A DNA stretch of 64,000 nucleotides from CAMLHU01 sp049680185 (GCA_049680185.1 JBAUHI010000071.1:38848-102847), one strand, 5' to 3'. Positions 37,134-46,647 are shown, counted from the first letter of the stretch. The notes: a model not told the origin generated them from the sequence alone. Numbers and translations: made by a program.

Positions 37134-37652
37134 TTACCAGCCAGCGTGCTGTTTGGCGAGCTGCACGACCTCTTCGGCCACCGCCTCGGCGGTCCGGTTG
37201 TCGCCTTTCACCTGTGCGTGGGCCGTAAGGTAGAACGGCTCCCGCTCCTTCAGCAGATCGCGCATCCGGGCAAAGGGGTCGTCGCCGGCCAGGATAGGTC
37301 GGGTCCCGTCGCCGCTGGCCCGCTGGCTGGCCGTGGTGGTGAGCACCTTGATATAGATCACGAACGCGTGGGCCTTCGCGGCCTCGAGCTGGCCCGGTTG
37401 CGCCGCCCAGCCACCGCCCGGCGCGATGACCGACGGCGGCCCCGCAAAAGCGCTCTCCGCGGTCTTCCGCTCCAGCTCGCGGAACTTGACCTCACCCAGC
37501 TCGCCGAAGACCTGGGCGACCGGCTTCCCGATCTTCCGGGCGATGACGAGGTCGAAGTCGAAAAATCCGGCGCCCAGTTTTTCGGCGGCAAGGCGGCCGA
37601 CGGTCGTCTTGCCGCATCCGGGCAGACCCACCAGCAAGATGTGCGTACCCAT
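37134..37652 (-). CDS. aroK: Shikimate kinase
   Basis: A 172-residue P-loop kinase that phosphorylates shikimate. It has Walker A GLPGCGKTTVG, the shikimate-binding DFD and FRELE motifs, GGG in VIAPGGGWA, and the RPIL lid Arg. I chose ATG 37652, which overlaps the aroC stop (TGATG), over GTG one codon upstream. It is coupled to aroC, the later step of the same pathway. Confidence 0.93.
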   Translation of the reverse strand: MGTHILLVGLPGCGKTTVGRLAAEKLGAGFFDFDLVIARKIGKPVAQVFGELGEVKFRELERKTAESAFAGPPSVIAPGGGWAAQPGQLEAAKAHAFVIYIKVLTTTASQRASGDGTRPILAGDDPFARMRDLLKEREPFYLTAHAQVKGDNRTAEAVAEEVVQLAKQHAGW

Positions 37653-38866
37653 CACTCCTCCACTGCCGCACGGTCGAGCGCACGCCAGCGCTCCCGCAGT
37701 CCTTCAAGGTAGCCGGTCACGTTGCGTCGCATCTCCCCGAGGGAATCGCCACCGAATTTCTCCAGCATCGCATCGGCCAGGACAAGAGCGACCAGCGCCT
37801 CGGCAATGACCCCCATCGCCGGCACGGCGGTGACATCGGATCGTTCGCTCTGGGCCCGCGCCTCCTGGCCCGATCCGATGTCGACCGTCTTGAGCGGGGT
37901 CATCAGGGTCGAGATCGGCTTCATTGCCACCCGGACCACCAGTGGCTCGCCGGTGGTCATCCCGCCCTCGAGGCCGCCGGCATTGTTGCTCAAGCGCCGG
38001 AACCCGCCCGACTCGTCGCGGGAGCGGTCCGCCGCGATCGGATCGTGCACCGTCGATCCAGGCCGGCGCGCCGCTTCGAAGCCGAGCCCGATCTCCACGC
38101 CCTTGACCGCGGGGATCGACATCAGCATCCCGGCCAACCGGCCATCGAGCTTGCGGTCCCAGTGGACGTGACTGCCGAGTCCCAGCACCACGCCGCGCGC
38201 CACGACCTCCACCTCACCGCCCAACGTATCGCCGGCCTGCTTGGCGGCATCGATCCGCATGATGATCGCTGCTTCCGCTGCCGCATCGAGCACCCGCACC
38301 GGCGAGCGGTCGGCCGCTGCGTTCAGCGGGGTCGGGAACGGGTCAGGTCGGGCCACCGCCACGCCGCCGAGCGACACCACGTGACTGCCGACCTCGACGC
38401 CGAATTCCTCCAGGAGCCGCCGGGCCAATGCACCGGCCGCCACCCGTGCCACTGTTTCTCTGGCGCTCGCGCGTTCCAGGATATCGCGCGCGTCGGCCCG
38501 ATCATACTTGAGGACGCCCGCCAGGTCGGCGTGTCCCGGCCGGGGGCGGGTCACCCGGCGCCGGCGTACTTCCCCGGGGACCCCTTCGGCGGCCATCACG
38601 TCGGTCCAATTGGCCCAGTCGCGGTTCGGCACCAGCATCGCGATCGGCGATCCGAGGGTCTCGCCCGCCCGCACACCCGCCACCCATTCCACCCGATCCT
38701 GCTCGATCTTCATCCGGGCGCCGCGCCCATAGCCCTGCATCCGGCGTCCGAGATCCACGTCCACCTGCTCGGCACTGATCGGGACGCCGGCCGGGAGCCC
38801 TTCGACGATGACGGTGAGCGCCTTGCCGTGGGACTCTCCGGCGGTCAGGAACCGGAGCCGTGGCAA
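37652..38866 (-). CDS. aroC: Chorismate synthase
   Basis: A 404-residue FMN-dependent enzyme, the last step to chorismate. Conserved segments include TAGESHGKALTVIVEGLPAG, RPRPGHADLAGVLKYD, RASARETVARVAAGALAR and SNNAGGLEGGMTTGEPL. The start is TTG at 38866, supported by AAGGCGG upstream; no ATG or GTG fits the conserved N-terminus (PRLRFLTAGESHG). A hairpin separates it from pilQ upstream, so aroC may have its own promoter. Confidence 0.94.
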   Translation of the reverse strand: MPRLRFLTAGESHGKALTVIVEGLPAGVPISAEQVDVDLGRRMQGYGRGARMKIEQDRVEWVAGVRAGETLGSPIAMLVPNRDWANWTDVMAAEGVPGEVRRRRVTRPRPGHADLAGVLKYDRADARDILERASARETVARVAAGALARRLLEEFGVEVGSHVVSLGGVAVARPDPFPTPLNAAADRSPVRVLDAAAEAAIIMRIDAAKQAGDTLGGEVEVVARGVVLGLGSHVHWDRKLDGRLAGMLMSIPAVKGVEIGLGFEAARRPGSTVHDPIAADRSRDESGGFRRLSNNAGGLEGGMTTGEPLVVRVAMKPISTLMTPLKTVDIGSGQEARAQSERSDVTAVPAMGVIAEALVALVLADAMLEKFGGDSLGEMRRNVTGYLEGLRERWRALDRAAVEE

Positions 38867-38882
38867 CGACCCCGCCTTAGAA

Positions 38883-38914
38883 CAGCGAGCCCGACGCGCT
38901 GGCCGGGCTCGCTG
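38883..38914 (-). terminator. Terminator-like hairpin after pilQ
   Basis: Perfect 11-bp arms CAGCGAGCCCG and CGGGCTCGCTG around a 10-base loop, 28 bp past the pilQ stop. No clear U-tract follows on the minus strand, so read-through into aroC is possible. Confidence 0.6.
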
Positions 38915-38941
38915 CTGCAGAATGAAGGTCGTCCGAACGGG

Positions 38942-40750
38942 TCACTGCGTTCCGCTCGGCGCGTCGTCGACGATGCGCGGCGTGACCAAGATGATGAGGT
39001 CCTGACGGGTCTCATCGCTGCTGCTGAACCCGAAGAGCCCGCCCAGGAGCGGCAGGTCCATCAGGAGCGGGATACCGGACTTCTTCTTGGTGACCTGCGT
39101 GATCGTGAGCCCACCGATGACCGCAGTCTCACCATCGTTGACCAGGAGCCGATTGTCCGCGGTCTGCTTCTGGAAGTTGTAGCCGAGGTCGGAGGCCGCC
39201 AGCTGTTGCACCGCCGAACGCTCGGTGTGGAGCGTCATGACGATCTGCCGGTTGTTGGTCACGTGCGGAGTCACTGTGAGCCGGATACCGGTCTCCTTGA
39301 ACGACACGTTGGCGGTCGGTGCGGCCCCGACCCCGGTCGCGGAGCTCGCGTCGATGACGCGGACCGGCGTCTCCTCACCGACCAGGAGGTCGGCCTTGTT
39401 GTTGTCGAGGGTGGTGATGATCGGCTCGGCCTGTACGTCGGTCAGGTTGATCGACTGCGTGGCCTGTACGAATGACGTGAGGCTCATCCCGCCGATGACC
39501 GTAGTGAGGATGACGTTGAGCGCCGGGTTGGCCACCGATGCGGTGGCATTGCCGATGGCGGCCATCGACGTGCCGCCCAGGTCGATGAAGTTGATGTTCG
39601 GGTTGGTATAGGGCAGGCCCGTGTTCGGGTCGATCCGCTGCACCAGCGCATTGAAGAACGAGCCCTGGCCCGCGGCCTGGGCACCGAGGTCATACTGGAT
39701 GCCGAGTCCCTCGATGTCCTCGCGATTCACCAGGATGATCTTGGCCTGGATCGACACTGAGGGCGTGCGGACATCGAGACCCTTCACGAAATCCTCGACC
39801 CCGCTCACCTTGCTGCGGGTGTCGGTGATGATGAGCGAGTTGGTGCCCGAATCCGCCGTGACCGATCCGCGCTTGGAAATGATGCCGGACAGGTTCTTCG
39901 CGATGGCGGCGGCGCTGGCGTAATTGACGCGGACCAGCCGGGTCTCGAGTGGCTCGAGCGAATCCAGGCTGGCCAGGGCCTTCGGCGAGTCGACCCGGAT
40001 GATGCCATCCGGGGTCTCGGTGGCGGAGAGCCCGTTGGCCGAGAGGATGGCGGAAAAGGCCGAGCGCCACGACTTGTTCTTGATCTCGGTGTTGACCTTG
40101 ATGGTGCCGGCAATGCCGGCGCCGAGGACGATCGACCGGCCGCTGAAGGCGGCAAAGCCAGCGACGACGTCAGCGATGTCGGCGTTGTCGTAGCTCACGT
40201 TGATGGGGCGGTCGGCCGGCACTTGCTGGTCCATCCGTTCCGCTGCCGGCACCGACACCTCTGGCGCGCGGGCGGGGGCAGACGCCAGCCGGGTGGCTGG
40301 AGCGGGGGCGGGCATCGCCGACGGGGTCAGTGACGACCACGCCAGGAATCCGCGCTCCGCACCGAAGCGGACCCGCACCGTGTTCCCGTCCCGTTCGATC
40401 TGGTAATTCTTGAGCTCCGCGAGGTCCACGACGATCCGGACGATGCTGGGGGAAAACTGCCCCACGCGGATGTTCCTGATCCCGCCGCGCTCGACACCAT
40501 CATAGAGGGTCGGGGCCACGCCGAGGGTGGCGCCGGTCAGGTCCAGCACGAGGCGGGCCGGCTCGCGCAGCGTGAAGTCGTTGACCTCGACCGCACCTCG
40601 CAGGTCGATGACCACATCGGCGGCGCCGGGCGCGGGCTGAACGGCGACGCTCAGCACCTGGCCGTCGCGGGGACCGGTGGATCGGGCCAGGGCGGGGACC
40701 GCCAGGCCGAGCAACACCACCGGCAGCAGGGTCAGTCGCAGGGGCTTCAT
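38942..40750 (-). CDS. pilQ: Type IV pilus secretin PilQ
   Basis: A 602-residue outer-membrane secretin. It has a signal peptide (PLRLTLLPVVLLGLAVPALA), one AMIN domain (about residues 32-125; cell-wall binding), a linker rich in Ala/Pro, the STN/N0 and N1 domains (about 175-330) and the secretin core (about 390-590), with VGEETPVRV and LLVNDGETAVIGGL in the conserved region. It forms the gated pore for the pilus. It follows pilP with a 4-bp overlap in the pilMNOPQ order. Confidence 0.93.
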   Translation of the reverse strand: MKPLRLTLLPVVLLGLAVPALARSTGPRDGQVLSVAVQPAPGAADVVIDLRGAVEVNDFTLREPARLVLDLTGATLGVAPTLYDGVERGGIRNIRVGQFSPSIVRIVVDLAELKNYQIERDGNTVRVRFGAERGFLAWSSLTPSAMPAPAPATRLASAPARAPEVSVPAAERMDQQVPADRPINVSYDNADIADVVAGFAAFSGRSIVLGAGIAGTIKVNTEIKNKSWRSAFSAILSANGLSATETPDGIIRVDSPKALASLDSLEPLETRLVRVNYASAAAIAKNLSGIISKRGSVTADSGTNSLIITDTRSKVSGVEDFVKGLDVRTPSVSIQAKIILVNREDIEGLGIQYDLGAQAAGQGSFFNALVQRIDPNTGLPYTNPNINFIDLGGTSMAAIGNATASVANPALNVILTTVIGGMSLTSFVQATQSINLTDVQAEPIITTLDNNKADLLVGEETPVRVIDASSATGVGAAPTANVSFKETGIRLTVTPHVTNNRQIVMTLHTERSAVQQLAASDLGYNFQKQTADNRLLVNDGETAVIGGLTITQVTKKKSGIPLLMDLPLLGGLFGFSSSDETRQDLIILVTPRIVDDAPSGTQ

Positions 40751-41922
40751 CGGTTATCCTCCTCACCCTTCTTTGTCAGCGACAGCATCTCCTGCCGCTC
40801 GAATCCGAAATCCTGGATGGTGAACGACACATCGCGATCAGTGATCTGCGAGACCGTCATCCGTTGGCCGATCTTCTCGCCGATATGGACCTTGTACCGC
40901 TTGCCGGTGTTCTTGTTCCGCAAGAGTGCCACGCTGTTGCGGGAGGAGCGCAGGTCCTGATAGATGCCGATCAGGATCAGGTCGCCGAACTCCACGCTGG
41001 AGCTGTTCCGCTGGATCAACGAAATGAACGGGTCGCGGCTTCCGCCGGTATACGCGAACGTTTCGCGCAGGACCTCGGTCTCCTTGGCCAGCCGGATCGA
41101 ATCGGATCGGATCGAATCGGTCCTGAACTTGGCCAGGGAATCGGTGCGGGCCTGCACCTTGGCCTTGGCAAGCGCTTCGGCGGCGGCCGCGTCCTTGGCC
41201 ATGCGGATGGAATCCGCCCGGGCAATGCGCAACTGGGCCGGCGAGAGCACCGGTTTGGCCGACACCTGTGCTGCGGGGGCGGCGGACTTCGGCGCCGCCA
41301 CCGGCGCGACTGCCGCGGGCTTGCCCGTCGGCGCCGGAGTCACGGGGTTGGCACCGGGTGTCGGCGTTCCGGGTTTGGCGCCTGGCGCGGCCGCCGGAGC
41401 CGGCGGGGCGGCGCCGCACGCCGTCTGGACCTGCGGCAGGAGCGTACCGGCTGGCGATCCGGCCTTCAGGGCTTTCCGGCCCGCGGCAGTCTTCTTGAGC
41501 ACCGCCTCGACCGAGTCGCTGCACTTGGCCCAGTGCGCCCGCGCCAGCGAATCGCGCGTTGCCGGCGGGACCGGCTTGGCGGGCGGGGGCGGGGGCGCGG
41601 CACCGCACGCCTTGAGCACTGAAGGGAGGAGCATCCCGGCGGGCATCTTGGCCTTGCCTTTGAACTCCTTACGGCCGGCAGCGGTCTTCTTGAGGCTGGC
41701 CTCGACCGAGTCGCTGCAGCTGACCCAATGCACCCGGGCCACGGAATCGCGGACCGCCTGGGCGCGCGCCAGGCTGTCCTTGCGGGCCTGGAGGGCGTGC
41801 GCCTTGGCGAGCGAGTCCTGGTCGACGCCGCCTTTGCCCATGAGGCCCTTGAGGCGGTCGCACCCGCCGGCCACCAGCACCGAGGCCGCGAGCGCCACGA
41901 GGAGCTGCCGCTTATTGAGCAC
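40747..41922 (-). CDS. PilP-like lipoprotein with duplicated Cys module
   Basis: A 391-residue lipoprotein with signal peptide and lipobox LVAGGC (Cys21). The C-terminal 90 residues resemble PilP: YTGGSRDPFISLI, then IGIYQDLRSSRNSVALL, linking the PilNO frame to PilQ. Between lies an unusual region: two copies of a module of about 52 residues (59-111 and 124-174), each with HWxxCSDSVEAxLKKTAAGRK and a second Cys near TACGAAPP, then a Pro/Ala-rich linker and a DSxR-rich helix. Start GTG at 41922, overlapping pilO by 11 bp. Confidence 0.83.
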   Translation of the reverse strand: MLNKRQLLVALAASVLVAGGCDRLKGLMGKGGVDQDSLAKAHALQARKDSLARAQAVRDSVARVHWVSCSDSVEASLKKTAAGRKEFKGKAKMPAGMLLPSVLKACGAAPPPPPAKPVPPATRDSLARAHWAKCSDSVEAVLKKTAAGRKALKAGSPAGTLLPQVQTACGAAPPAPAAAPGAKPGTPTPGANPVTPAPTGKPAAVAPVAAPKSAAPAAQVSAKPVLSPAQLRIARADSIRMAKDAAAAEALAKAKVQARTDSLAKFRTDSIRSDSIRLAKETEVLRETFAYTGGSRDPFISLIQRNSSSVEFGDLILIGIYQDLRSSRNSVALLRNKNTGKRYKVHIGEKIGQRMTVSQITDRDVSFTIQDFGFERQEMLSLTKKGEEDNR

Positions 41923-42523
41923 TGTCAGCGGCCTCCTTGCCGGTCTTGACGTAGGTGCGGATGGTGAACGACGCCGACAGGAGCGCGCCGGTCGAATCAC
42001 CGAGGACCTGGGCTGCCTGACCGGACGCGGGCGACAACTTGAGCCCGACCGGGACGATGATCCGCGGCAGCGAGGCGATGTCCGAGAGGAATTCGCCGAG
42101 CTGGTCGTAATGACCAAGGACGGTGACCTCGTATTGGTTGGTCGAGAACGGCGGTGGCCCCGGCACCGTCACGTCCGGGCGGATGCCGTTGAGCTCGACG
42201 CCGCGGATCTTGGAGCGAGTGGAGATCTGGTCGAGCAGGTTGGGGACCTCGGTCTCCTCCGGCACCAACCGGCGGAGGAGGTCGAGGCTTTGGCGATAGC
42301 CCTCGAGCCGGCGACGGAGCTCGTCGATGCTCCCCGTGGCGAGGACCGCCTTGGCGCTGTCGACCTCCTTGGTGAGCGTCGCCACGCTGTCGCGCATCGC
42401 GGCCACGTGCTCCTGCCGTCCCTTGGCCCCGTCGAGCACGCCGCTGAAGCCATCGTAGCCGAGGTAGCCGGCCACTGCCGCCAGGAACAGGAGGAGGATC
42501 GCCACTTGCCGACTCTGTTTCAT
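41912..42523 (-). CDS. pilO: Type IV pilus inner-membrane alignment protein PilO
   Basis: A 203-residue bitopic protein. A single membrane helix lies at residues 7-25 (VAILLLFLAAVAGYLGYDGF), followed by a coiled coil (SVATLTKEVDSAKAVL) and a ferredoxin-like fold that dimerises with PilN (NQYEVTVLGHYDQLGEFLSD). It starts 7 bp after the pilN stop. Confidence 0.9.
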   Translation of the reverse strand: MKQSRQVAILLLFLAAVAGYLGYDGFSGVLDGAKGRQEHVAAMRDSVATLTKEVDSAKAVLATGSIDELRRRLEGYRQSLDLLRRLVPEETEVPNLLDQISTRSKIRGVELNGIRPDVTVPGPPPFSTNQYEVTVLGHYDQLGEFLSDIASLPRIIVPVGLKLSPASGQAAQVLGDSTGALLSASFTIRTYVKTGKEAADSAQ

Positions 42524-42530
42524 CGCGGGA

Positions 42531-43217
42531 TCACCTCACCGACTGGTTGAGCGGCACGGTCCGGATGTAGGCCGAGTCGGCCTGCGAGAACGTGGCCCTG
42601 ATCTGGAACGACGTCACCGGGCGGGCCTGCTCCACCACCGACTGCGAGTTGACCGGCTGGACGTTTGAGATCCAGGGCGAGGCCTCGAGCTGGCGGAGGA
42701 ACTGGGTATAGGCCTGGTAGTCCACCGTGCGGCCATCGATCTGGAACGTGATGCGCGAGTGGGCCGTGGATGTGTCGTTGACGACCGTGTCCAGCGGCTG
42801 GGTGCCGACGATGTTCAGGTCCACGAGCCAGGTGTAGGGCGGAAGCGCCTTGGCGACCTCGTCGAGGAGGTGGGGCCAGATGTACCGGTCGCCATCGACC
42901 CGGCGGATGATCCGGATCTGCGACAGGAGCGAATCACGGATCTGCTCCGCCTTCCGCTTCTGCTGCATCAACCCCGCAAAGCGCTTCTGGTCGGACCTGA
43001 CCTGCTCCAGGCGTGGCTGCAGCGTCGCGATGTCGCGGGAGGTGCTGCCGTAGAGCCAGAACAGCCCTCCGCCGACCACGATCCACGCGGCCGCGGCGGC
43101 CAGCAGGAGCGGTTCCCGGACCCGCGCCACCAGCTCCTTGAGCCTGGCCTGGAACTGCTTACCCGCGCTGCCGGTCTTGCGTTTCTGGCCGGGCCGCAGG
43201 TTGACGGCGATCATCAT
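42531..43217 (-). CDS. pilN: Type IV pilus inner-membrane alignment protein PilN
   Basis: A 228-residue protein whose N-terminus (MMIAVNLRPG) is the cytoplasmic peptide that binds PilM. A membrane helix follows at about residues 36-58 and then a coiled coil and periplasmic ferredoxin-like domain. The ATG pair at 43217 and 43214 is preferred over the upstream in-frame start because INLRPG-type peptides define the PilN N-terminus. Confidence 0.9.
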   Translation of the reverse strand: MMIAVNLRPGQKRKTGSAGKQFQARLKELVARVREPLLLAAAAAWIVVGGGLFWLYGSTSRDIATLQPRLEQVRSDQKRFAGLMQQKRKAEQIRDSLLSQIRIIRRVDGDRYIWPHLLDEVAKALPPYTWLVDLNIVGTQPLDTVVNDTSTAHSRITFQIDGRTVDYQAYTQFLRQLEASPWISNVQPVNSQSVVEQARPVTSFQIRATFSQADSAYIRTVPLNQSVR

Positions 43218-43242
43218 CGGGCGGTGATCCTCCGGAGCGGCA

Positions 43243-44286
43243 TCACGCCGCACTCCTCAGGGCGAGTCCGATGGGAAGCATCAGGAGCGGCGCCACCTCG
43301 TCCATGCTCAGCGAATCGAAGGCCGTGTCGGCCACGTTGAGCCGGGCCAGCGGGTTGCCAGGCTCCACCGGGATACGCAACCGGTCGGCCAGCACCTTGT
43401 TGAGCCCGGGGATCCGGGCACCACCGCCGACGGTGAAGATCCGGGTCAACGATCCAGCGGAGCGGCTGGCCGACTGCAGGAAGGCGGCGGCCCGCTCGAT
43501 GCCCACCGCCAACTCCTCACCTCGGCTCTCCAGGAAGGGGTCCAGCGCCTCGTTGCGCTCGAACCCCTGCAGGATCTTGTCGGCCTCTTCCACGGACAGG
43601 CCGCGCTCCCGCTGCATGTCCTCCCGGAATTTCCGTACCCCGACCGACAGGTCGCGGGTCAGCACCGGGATCCCGTCCTCGAGGATGTTGATGTTCGACA
43701 TCTCATTGCCGATGTTGACGAGCCCCACCACCCCCGAAAGGTCGTCGGGGTGGTTCAGTTCGAACGCGTTGTGCAGCGCGAAGGCGTCGACATCGATGAT
43801 GCTCGCCTCGAGGCCCGCCTCGGCCAGCAGCGAGATCCGGCCCTCGACCAACTCGCGCTTGGCCGCCACCAGCAGGACCGTCATCTGGATCCCCTCGCCG
43901 TCGGGGTCGAGGATCTGGAAGTCGAGCTCGACGTTCTCCATGTCGAACGGCACGTGCTGTTCCGCCTCCCACCGGATGACCTCGCGGGCCTCCGGCTCCG
44001 ACATTCGGTCCATCTGGATCTTCTTGACGATGACATCCCGCCCCCCCACCGCGATCACGACCGACTTGGTCTTGATCTTGGACGTGGCGAGCAACTGCCG
44101 GATGGCATCGGCCACGACCCCCTGGTCGATGACCTCGCCATCAACGATCGCATCGGCCGATACCGGCGCAAATGCGACCCGAGAGAGCACCGGGTCTCCG
44201 CCACCGTGGCTGATCTCGACGACCTTGATCAACCCGCTGCCGATGTCGAGCCCAACGGTGGTCTTCTTGCGCCCGAAGAGACCCAT
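43243..44286 (-). CDS. pilM: Type IV pilus cytoplasmic actin-like protein PilM
   Basis: A 347-residue actin/FtsA-fold ATPase that anchors the alignment complex at the inner membrane. Landmarks are GRKKTTVGLDIGSGLIKVVE (phosphate 1), GGRDVIVKKIQMDRMSE, VRWEAEQHVPF-like IRWEAEQHVPFDMENVELDF, and FTVGGGARIPGLNKVLADRL. The ATG at 44286 is chosen by the conserved N-terminus. First gene of pilMNOPQ; a promoter candidate lies at 44330-44358. Confidence 0.93.
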   Translation of the reverse strand: MGLFGRKKTTVGLDIGSGLIKVVEISHGGGDPVLSRVAFAPVSADAIVDGEVIDQGVVADAIRQLLATSKIKTKSVVIAVGGRDVIVKKIQMDRMSEPEAREVIRWEAEQHVPFDMENVELDFQILDPDGEGIQMTVLLVAAKRELVEGRISLLAEAGLEASIIDVDAFALHNAFELNHPDDLSGVVGLVNIGNEMSNINILEDGIPVLTRDLSVGVRKFREDMQRERGLSVEEADKILQGFERNEALDPFLESRGEELAVGIERAAAFLQSASRSAGSLTRIFTVGGGARIPGLNKVLADRLRIPVEPGNPLARLNVADTAFDSLSMDEVAPLLMLPIGLALRSAA

Positions 44287-44329
44287 ACTGGCCCGGCCGA
44301 AGTTGAGGAAAGTGGGACTTGGACTGGCT

Positions 44330-44358
44330 ACGCTACCATCGGACAAGGAAATTGTCAA
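44330..44358 (-). promoter_or_regulatory. Sigma70-type promoter of pilMNOPQ
   Basis: TTGACA (44358-44353) is followed after 17 bases by TAGCGT (44335-44330) on the minus strand. The -35 is perfect and the -10 weak. It lies 44 bp upstream of the pilM ATG. Confidence 0.5.
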
Positions 44359-44517
44359 GCTCGAAGTTGCTTGAGGTGGGTTACAACAAGCCGTTGCCAA
44401 GTGCAGACTTACCCGCCGAGCGGTCGACCGACCGACCCCGTCTCCGCGTGTCGGATCGGATGAAGCCGGCAGGCCCGATGCCGAGATCGGCCACTGGACA
44501 GTGACTGAAAAATGGCC

Positions 44518-44549
44518 GGGGCCAGGCCCCCCGAAGGAAACCCGGCCCC
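44518..44549 (-). terminator. Intrinsic terminator after pilX (copy 1)
   Basis: Arms GGGGCCGGG and CCTGGCCCC pair on the minus strand (one G:T pair), followed a few bases later by ATTTTTC (44513-44507). It separates the minor-pilin cassette from pilM. Confidence 0.65.
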
Positions 44550-44573
44550 ACCCACACCCCTGCCTGGGGTGGG

Positions 44574-45719
44574 TCAGTACTGGATGAACGGCCGCTGCAC
44601 GATCGGCCGGGCGACGGCGGATTGGGAGACCGCAGTGTTCACCGCGCAACTGGAGTAGTTGATGGTGATGTTGCCGGAGAAATCGTCGACGATGTTGGCG
44701 GTCTCCGAAAGGACCCCGCCGTAGAAGGTCGAATTGCCGACCCCCTTCTGGATGCTCCCCTTGACGATCACGAGCCCATAGAATGTGAACCCGCCTCCGG
44801 AGGTGAAGTCGCCGTCGACGAGGAGGATCCCCTGTCCGATGTTGCCGGTGACCTTGAGGTTGCCGGTCACGTGGATGATGGGGAAGTACGAAGCACAGGG
44901 GTAGGTGGTCGTGGCGCCGACCGTGTAGCCCGCACCGTTGGTGGGATCGCCCCAGTTGCTGGAGCTGGTCTTGTTGCAGGTGTGCCCGGCGGTCAGCACC
45001 GGGCTGGCCCCGGTGATGGTGCCGGACGCGATGGTCACGTTGGCGCTGTTGATGAATGTGTTGTACGCCTGATTCACGTCGGTAATGGTGGTGCCGACCG
45101 TCGTATCGTTGGCCGAGATCCCGCCCACGATGGCCGGGTTCCCGTGCGTGCTGGCGTTCGAGTCGGTACGGACGGCGGGCTGGTTGGCGGTGGGCTGCCC
45201 CGCGCAGGTGGTGGCCCACGGGCCACCGCCGCCCGGGGTGGCGTCATTCCCGCTGAGCGCCGCACTCCCGCCAATGCTGACGCCGCCGGCCACCGTCACG
45301 GCCGACTGAACGTTGAGCGAGGGGATGTTCTTCTTGTAGATCATCCCGTACGCCCTGGTGGCGAGCACGTTCCCCGAGCCGTTCTTGACCTGCCCGGTCG
45401 AGGTCATCAGGTACGTGAACCCGTTGAGTGCGGTCACGGTAGCGCTGAAGTACTCGGGCGACGTCCCTAACTGCGTATTCGCGATGCTGATGGAGTTCCC
45501 GGCCCCCATCGTGGTCCATGCGTTGCTCCAGTTGGCGATCGCGTAGTCGATCCCGGACTGCGCGGCGTCGGCCGCCTGCTGCCCCGCCAGGACGTTGCCA
45601 CCGCTCCGCTGTTCCAGCTGGGCGGTGTAGAAGATGCCGGCCACCAACGCCCCGATCACCACCAGGGCAAAGACGGCCAGGATGAGGGCGATCCCTCGTT
45701 CGTCGGAGCGGCGGGTCAT
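44574..45719 (-). CDS. PilX-like pilus assembly protein (cassette 1)
   Basis: A 381-residue protein. The N-terminus MTRRSDERGIALILAVFALV is followed by one hydrophobic helix, the PilX N-terminal layout (a non-canonical prepilin leader ending in Gly before IALxLAxF). The rest is beta-rich with paired cysteines (HTCNKTSSSNWGDP, YPCASYFPIIHVTGNL). PilX proteins are large minor pilins that help start pilus assembly or bind surfaces. It is the same length as cassette 2 pilX and clearly homologous along its length. Confidence 0.85.
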   Translation of the reverse strand: MTRRSDERGIALILAVFALVVIGALVAGIFYTAQLEQRSGGNVLAGQQAADAAQSGIDYAIANWSNAWTTMGAGNSISIANTQLGTSPEYFSATVTALNGFTYLMTSTGQVKNGSGNVLATRAYGMIYKKNIPSLNVQSAVTVAGGVSIGGSAALSGNDATPGGGGPWATTCAGQPTANQPAVRTDSNASTHGNPAIVGGISANDTTVGTTITDVNQAYNTFINSANVTIASGTITGASPVLTAGHTCNKTSSSNWGDPTNGAGYTVGATTTYPCASYFPIIHVTGNLKVTGNIGQGILLVDGDFTSGGGFTFYGLVIVKGSIQKGVGNSTFYGGVLSETANIVDDFSGNITINYSSCAVNTAVSQSAVARPIVQRPFIQY

Positions 45720-45732
45720 GGGGCCTCCGGCC

Positions 45733-46647
45733 TCAATTGAACGGTGCATTGCGCAAGGTGACGTAGGTGACGAGTGAATCGTGGATCGTGGAGCGGGTCT
45801 TTCCCGCGAGTGCCACTTGATCGTTGGTGATGCCTCGGAGCGCGATCTTGATCGTACGGATCTTGGGCACGTTGCTGGCCGTGGCCGTGAGGGCGGTGCC
45901 GGTCGAGTCGTAATAGGTCAGCTGGAACCCGTAGAGCCCGCCGCTGGTCGCCGCCAGGGGGCCCGCCACGGGTTGCATCGTCCCGCTCCCCACCTGCATC
46001 CCGAGCCAGTTCTGCCCCCCCGACGCATAGAGCGAGAGCTGCACCGTCTCGTAGGTCCGGACCGGGGAACCGGGCTGGATCTTGGTGAACGGGAAGGCGA
46101 GGGCGGGGATCCCGGACCCGGTGAAGGCGAAGGTGTACGCACTCCGGGTGGCACCGGCGTAAACGCAGGTGGTACTCACGACTCCGGCAAGCCCGACCTG
46201 GACCCACGCGTCATCCGAGGTCTTGGTGGTATCCCCTTCCCAGAGGACGAACGCGCTGTCACTGGTGGTCGGGGTGCGGTACTCCGACGAGAACCCGGCC
46301 GCATTGGTGACCGTCAAGGTCGTGGCCGATGCCGGCGTGGAGCAGATCGTATAGAAGCCGCGCATCGCCCGATAGGTGATGGACGAGTCGGTCACCGCCC
46401 GGATGTCCGAGACGGTGTCGAGCGTGGTCGAGGTCCCGATCGTGATCTGGCGCAATTCGTTCGGGATCACCAGGACGCCGGCGCGCAGGTTGACCTGGAG
46501 ATCGCCGCGCTCCGCCTGCGCGTCGGTCACCCGCTGGGTGGTGATCAGCATCTTGTAGATGACGACCGACACCAACCCCAGCAGGACCATGGCGATCAAG
46601 GTCTCGACCAGCGTGAAGCCGCGGGAGGAACGGGTGCGTGTGATCAT
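45733..46647 (-). CDS. PilW-like minor pilin (cassette 1)
   Basis: A 304-residue type IV prepilin-like protein. Leader and N-helix are RTRSSRG^FTLVETLIAMVLL, with Glu5 of the mature protein present. The C-terminal domain is beta-rich, with ITYRAMRGFYTIC and FVLWEGDTTKTSDDAW conserved with copy 2. The ATG at 46647 overlaps the pilV stop by 4 bp. Confidence 0.87.
   Translation of the reverse strand: MITRTRSSRGFTLVETLIAMVLLGLVSVVIYKMLITTQRVTDAQAERGDLQVNLRAGVLVIPNELRQITIGTSTTLDTVSDIRAVTDSSITYRAMRGFYTICSTPASATTLTVTNAAGFSSEYRTPTTSDSAFVLWEGDTTKTSDDAWVQVGLAGVVSTTCVYAGATRSAYTFAFTGSGIPALAFPFTKIQPGSPVRTYETVQLSLYASGGQNWLGMQVGSGTMQPVAGPLAATSGGLYGFQLTYYDSTGTALTATASNVPKIRTIKIALRGITNDQVALAGKTRSTIHDSLVTYVTLRNAPFN

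Noticed and set aside
44287..44573. sigma54 promoter upstream of pilM (TTGGCAACGGCTTG)
   Set aside because: The spacing between GG and GC is one base short of the required 10, so it does not fit; the TTGACA element nearby is a better candidate.
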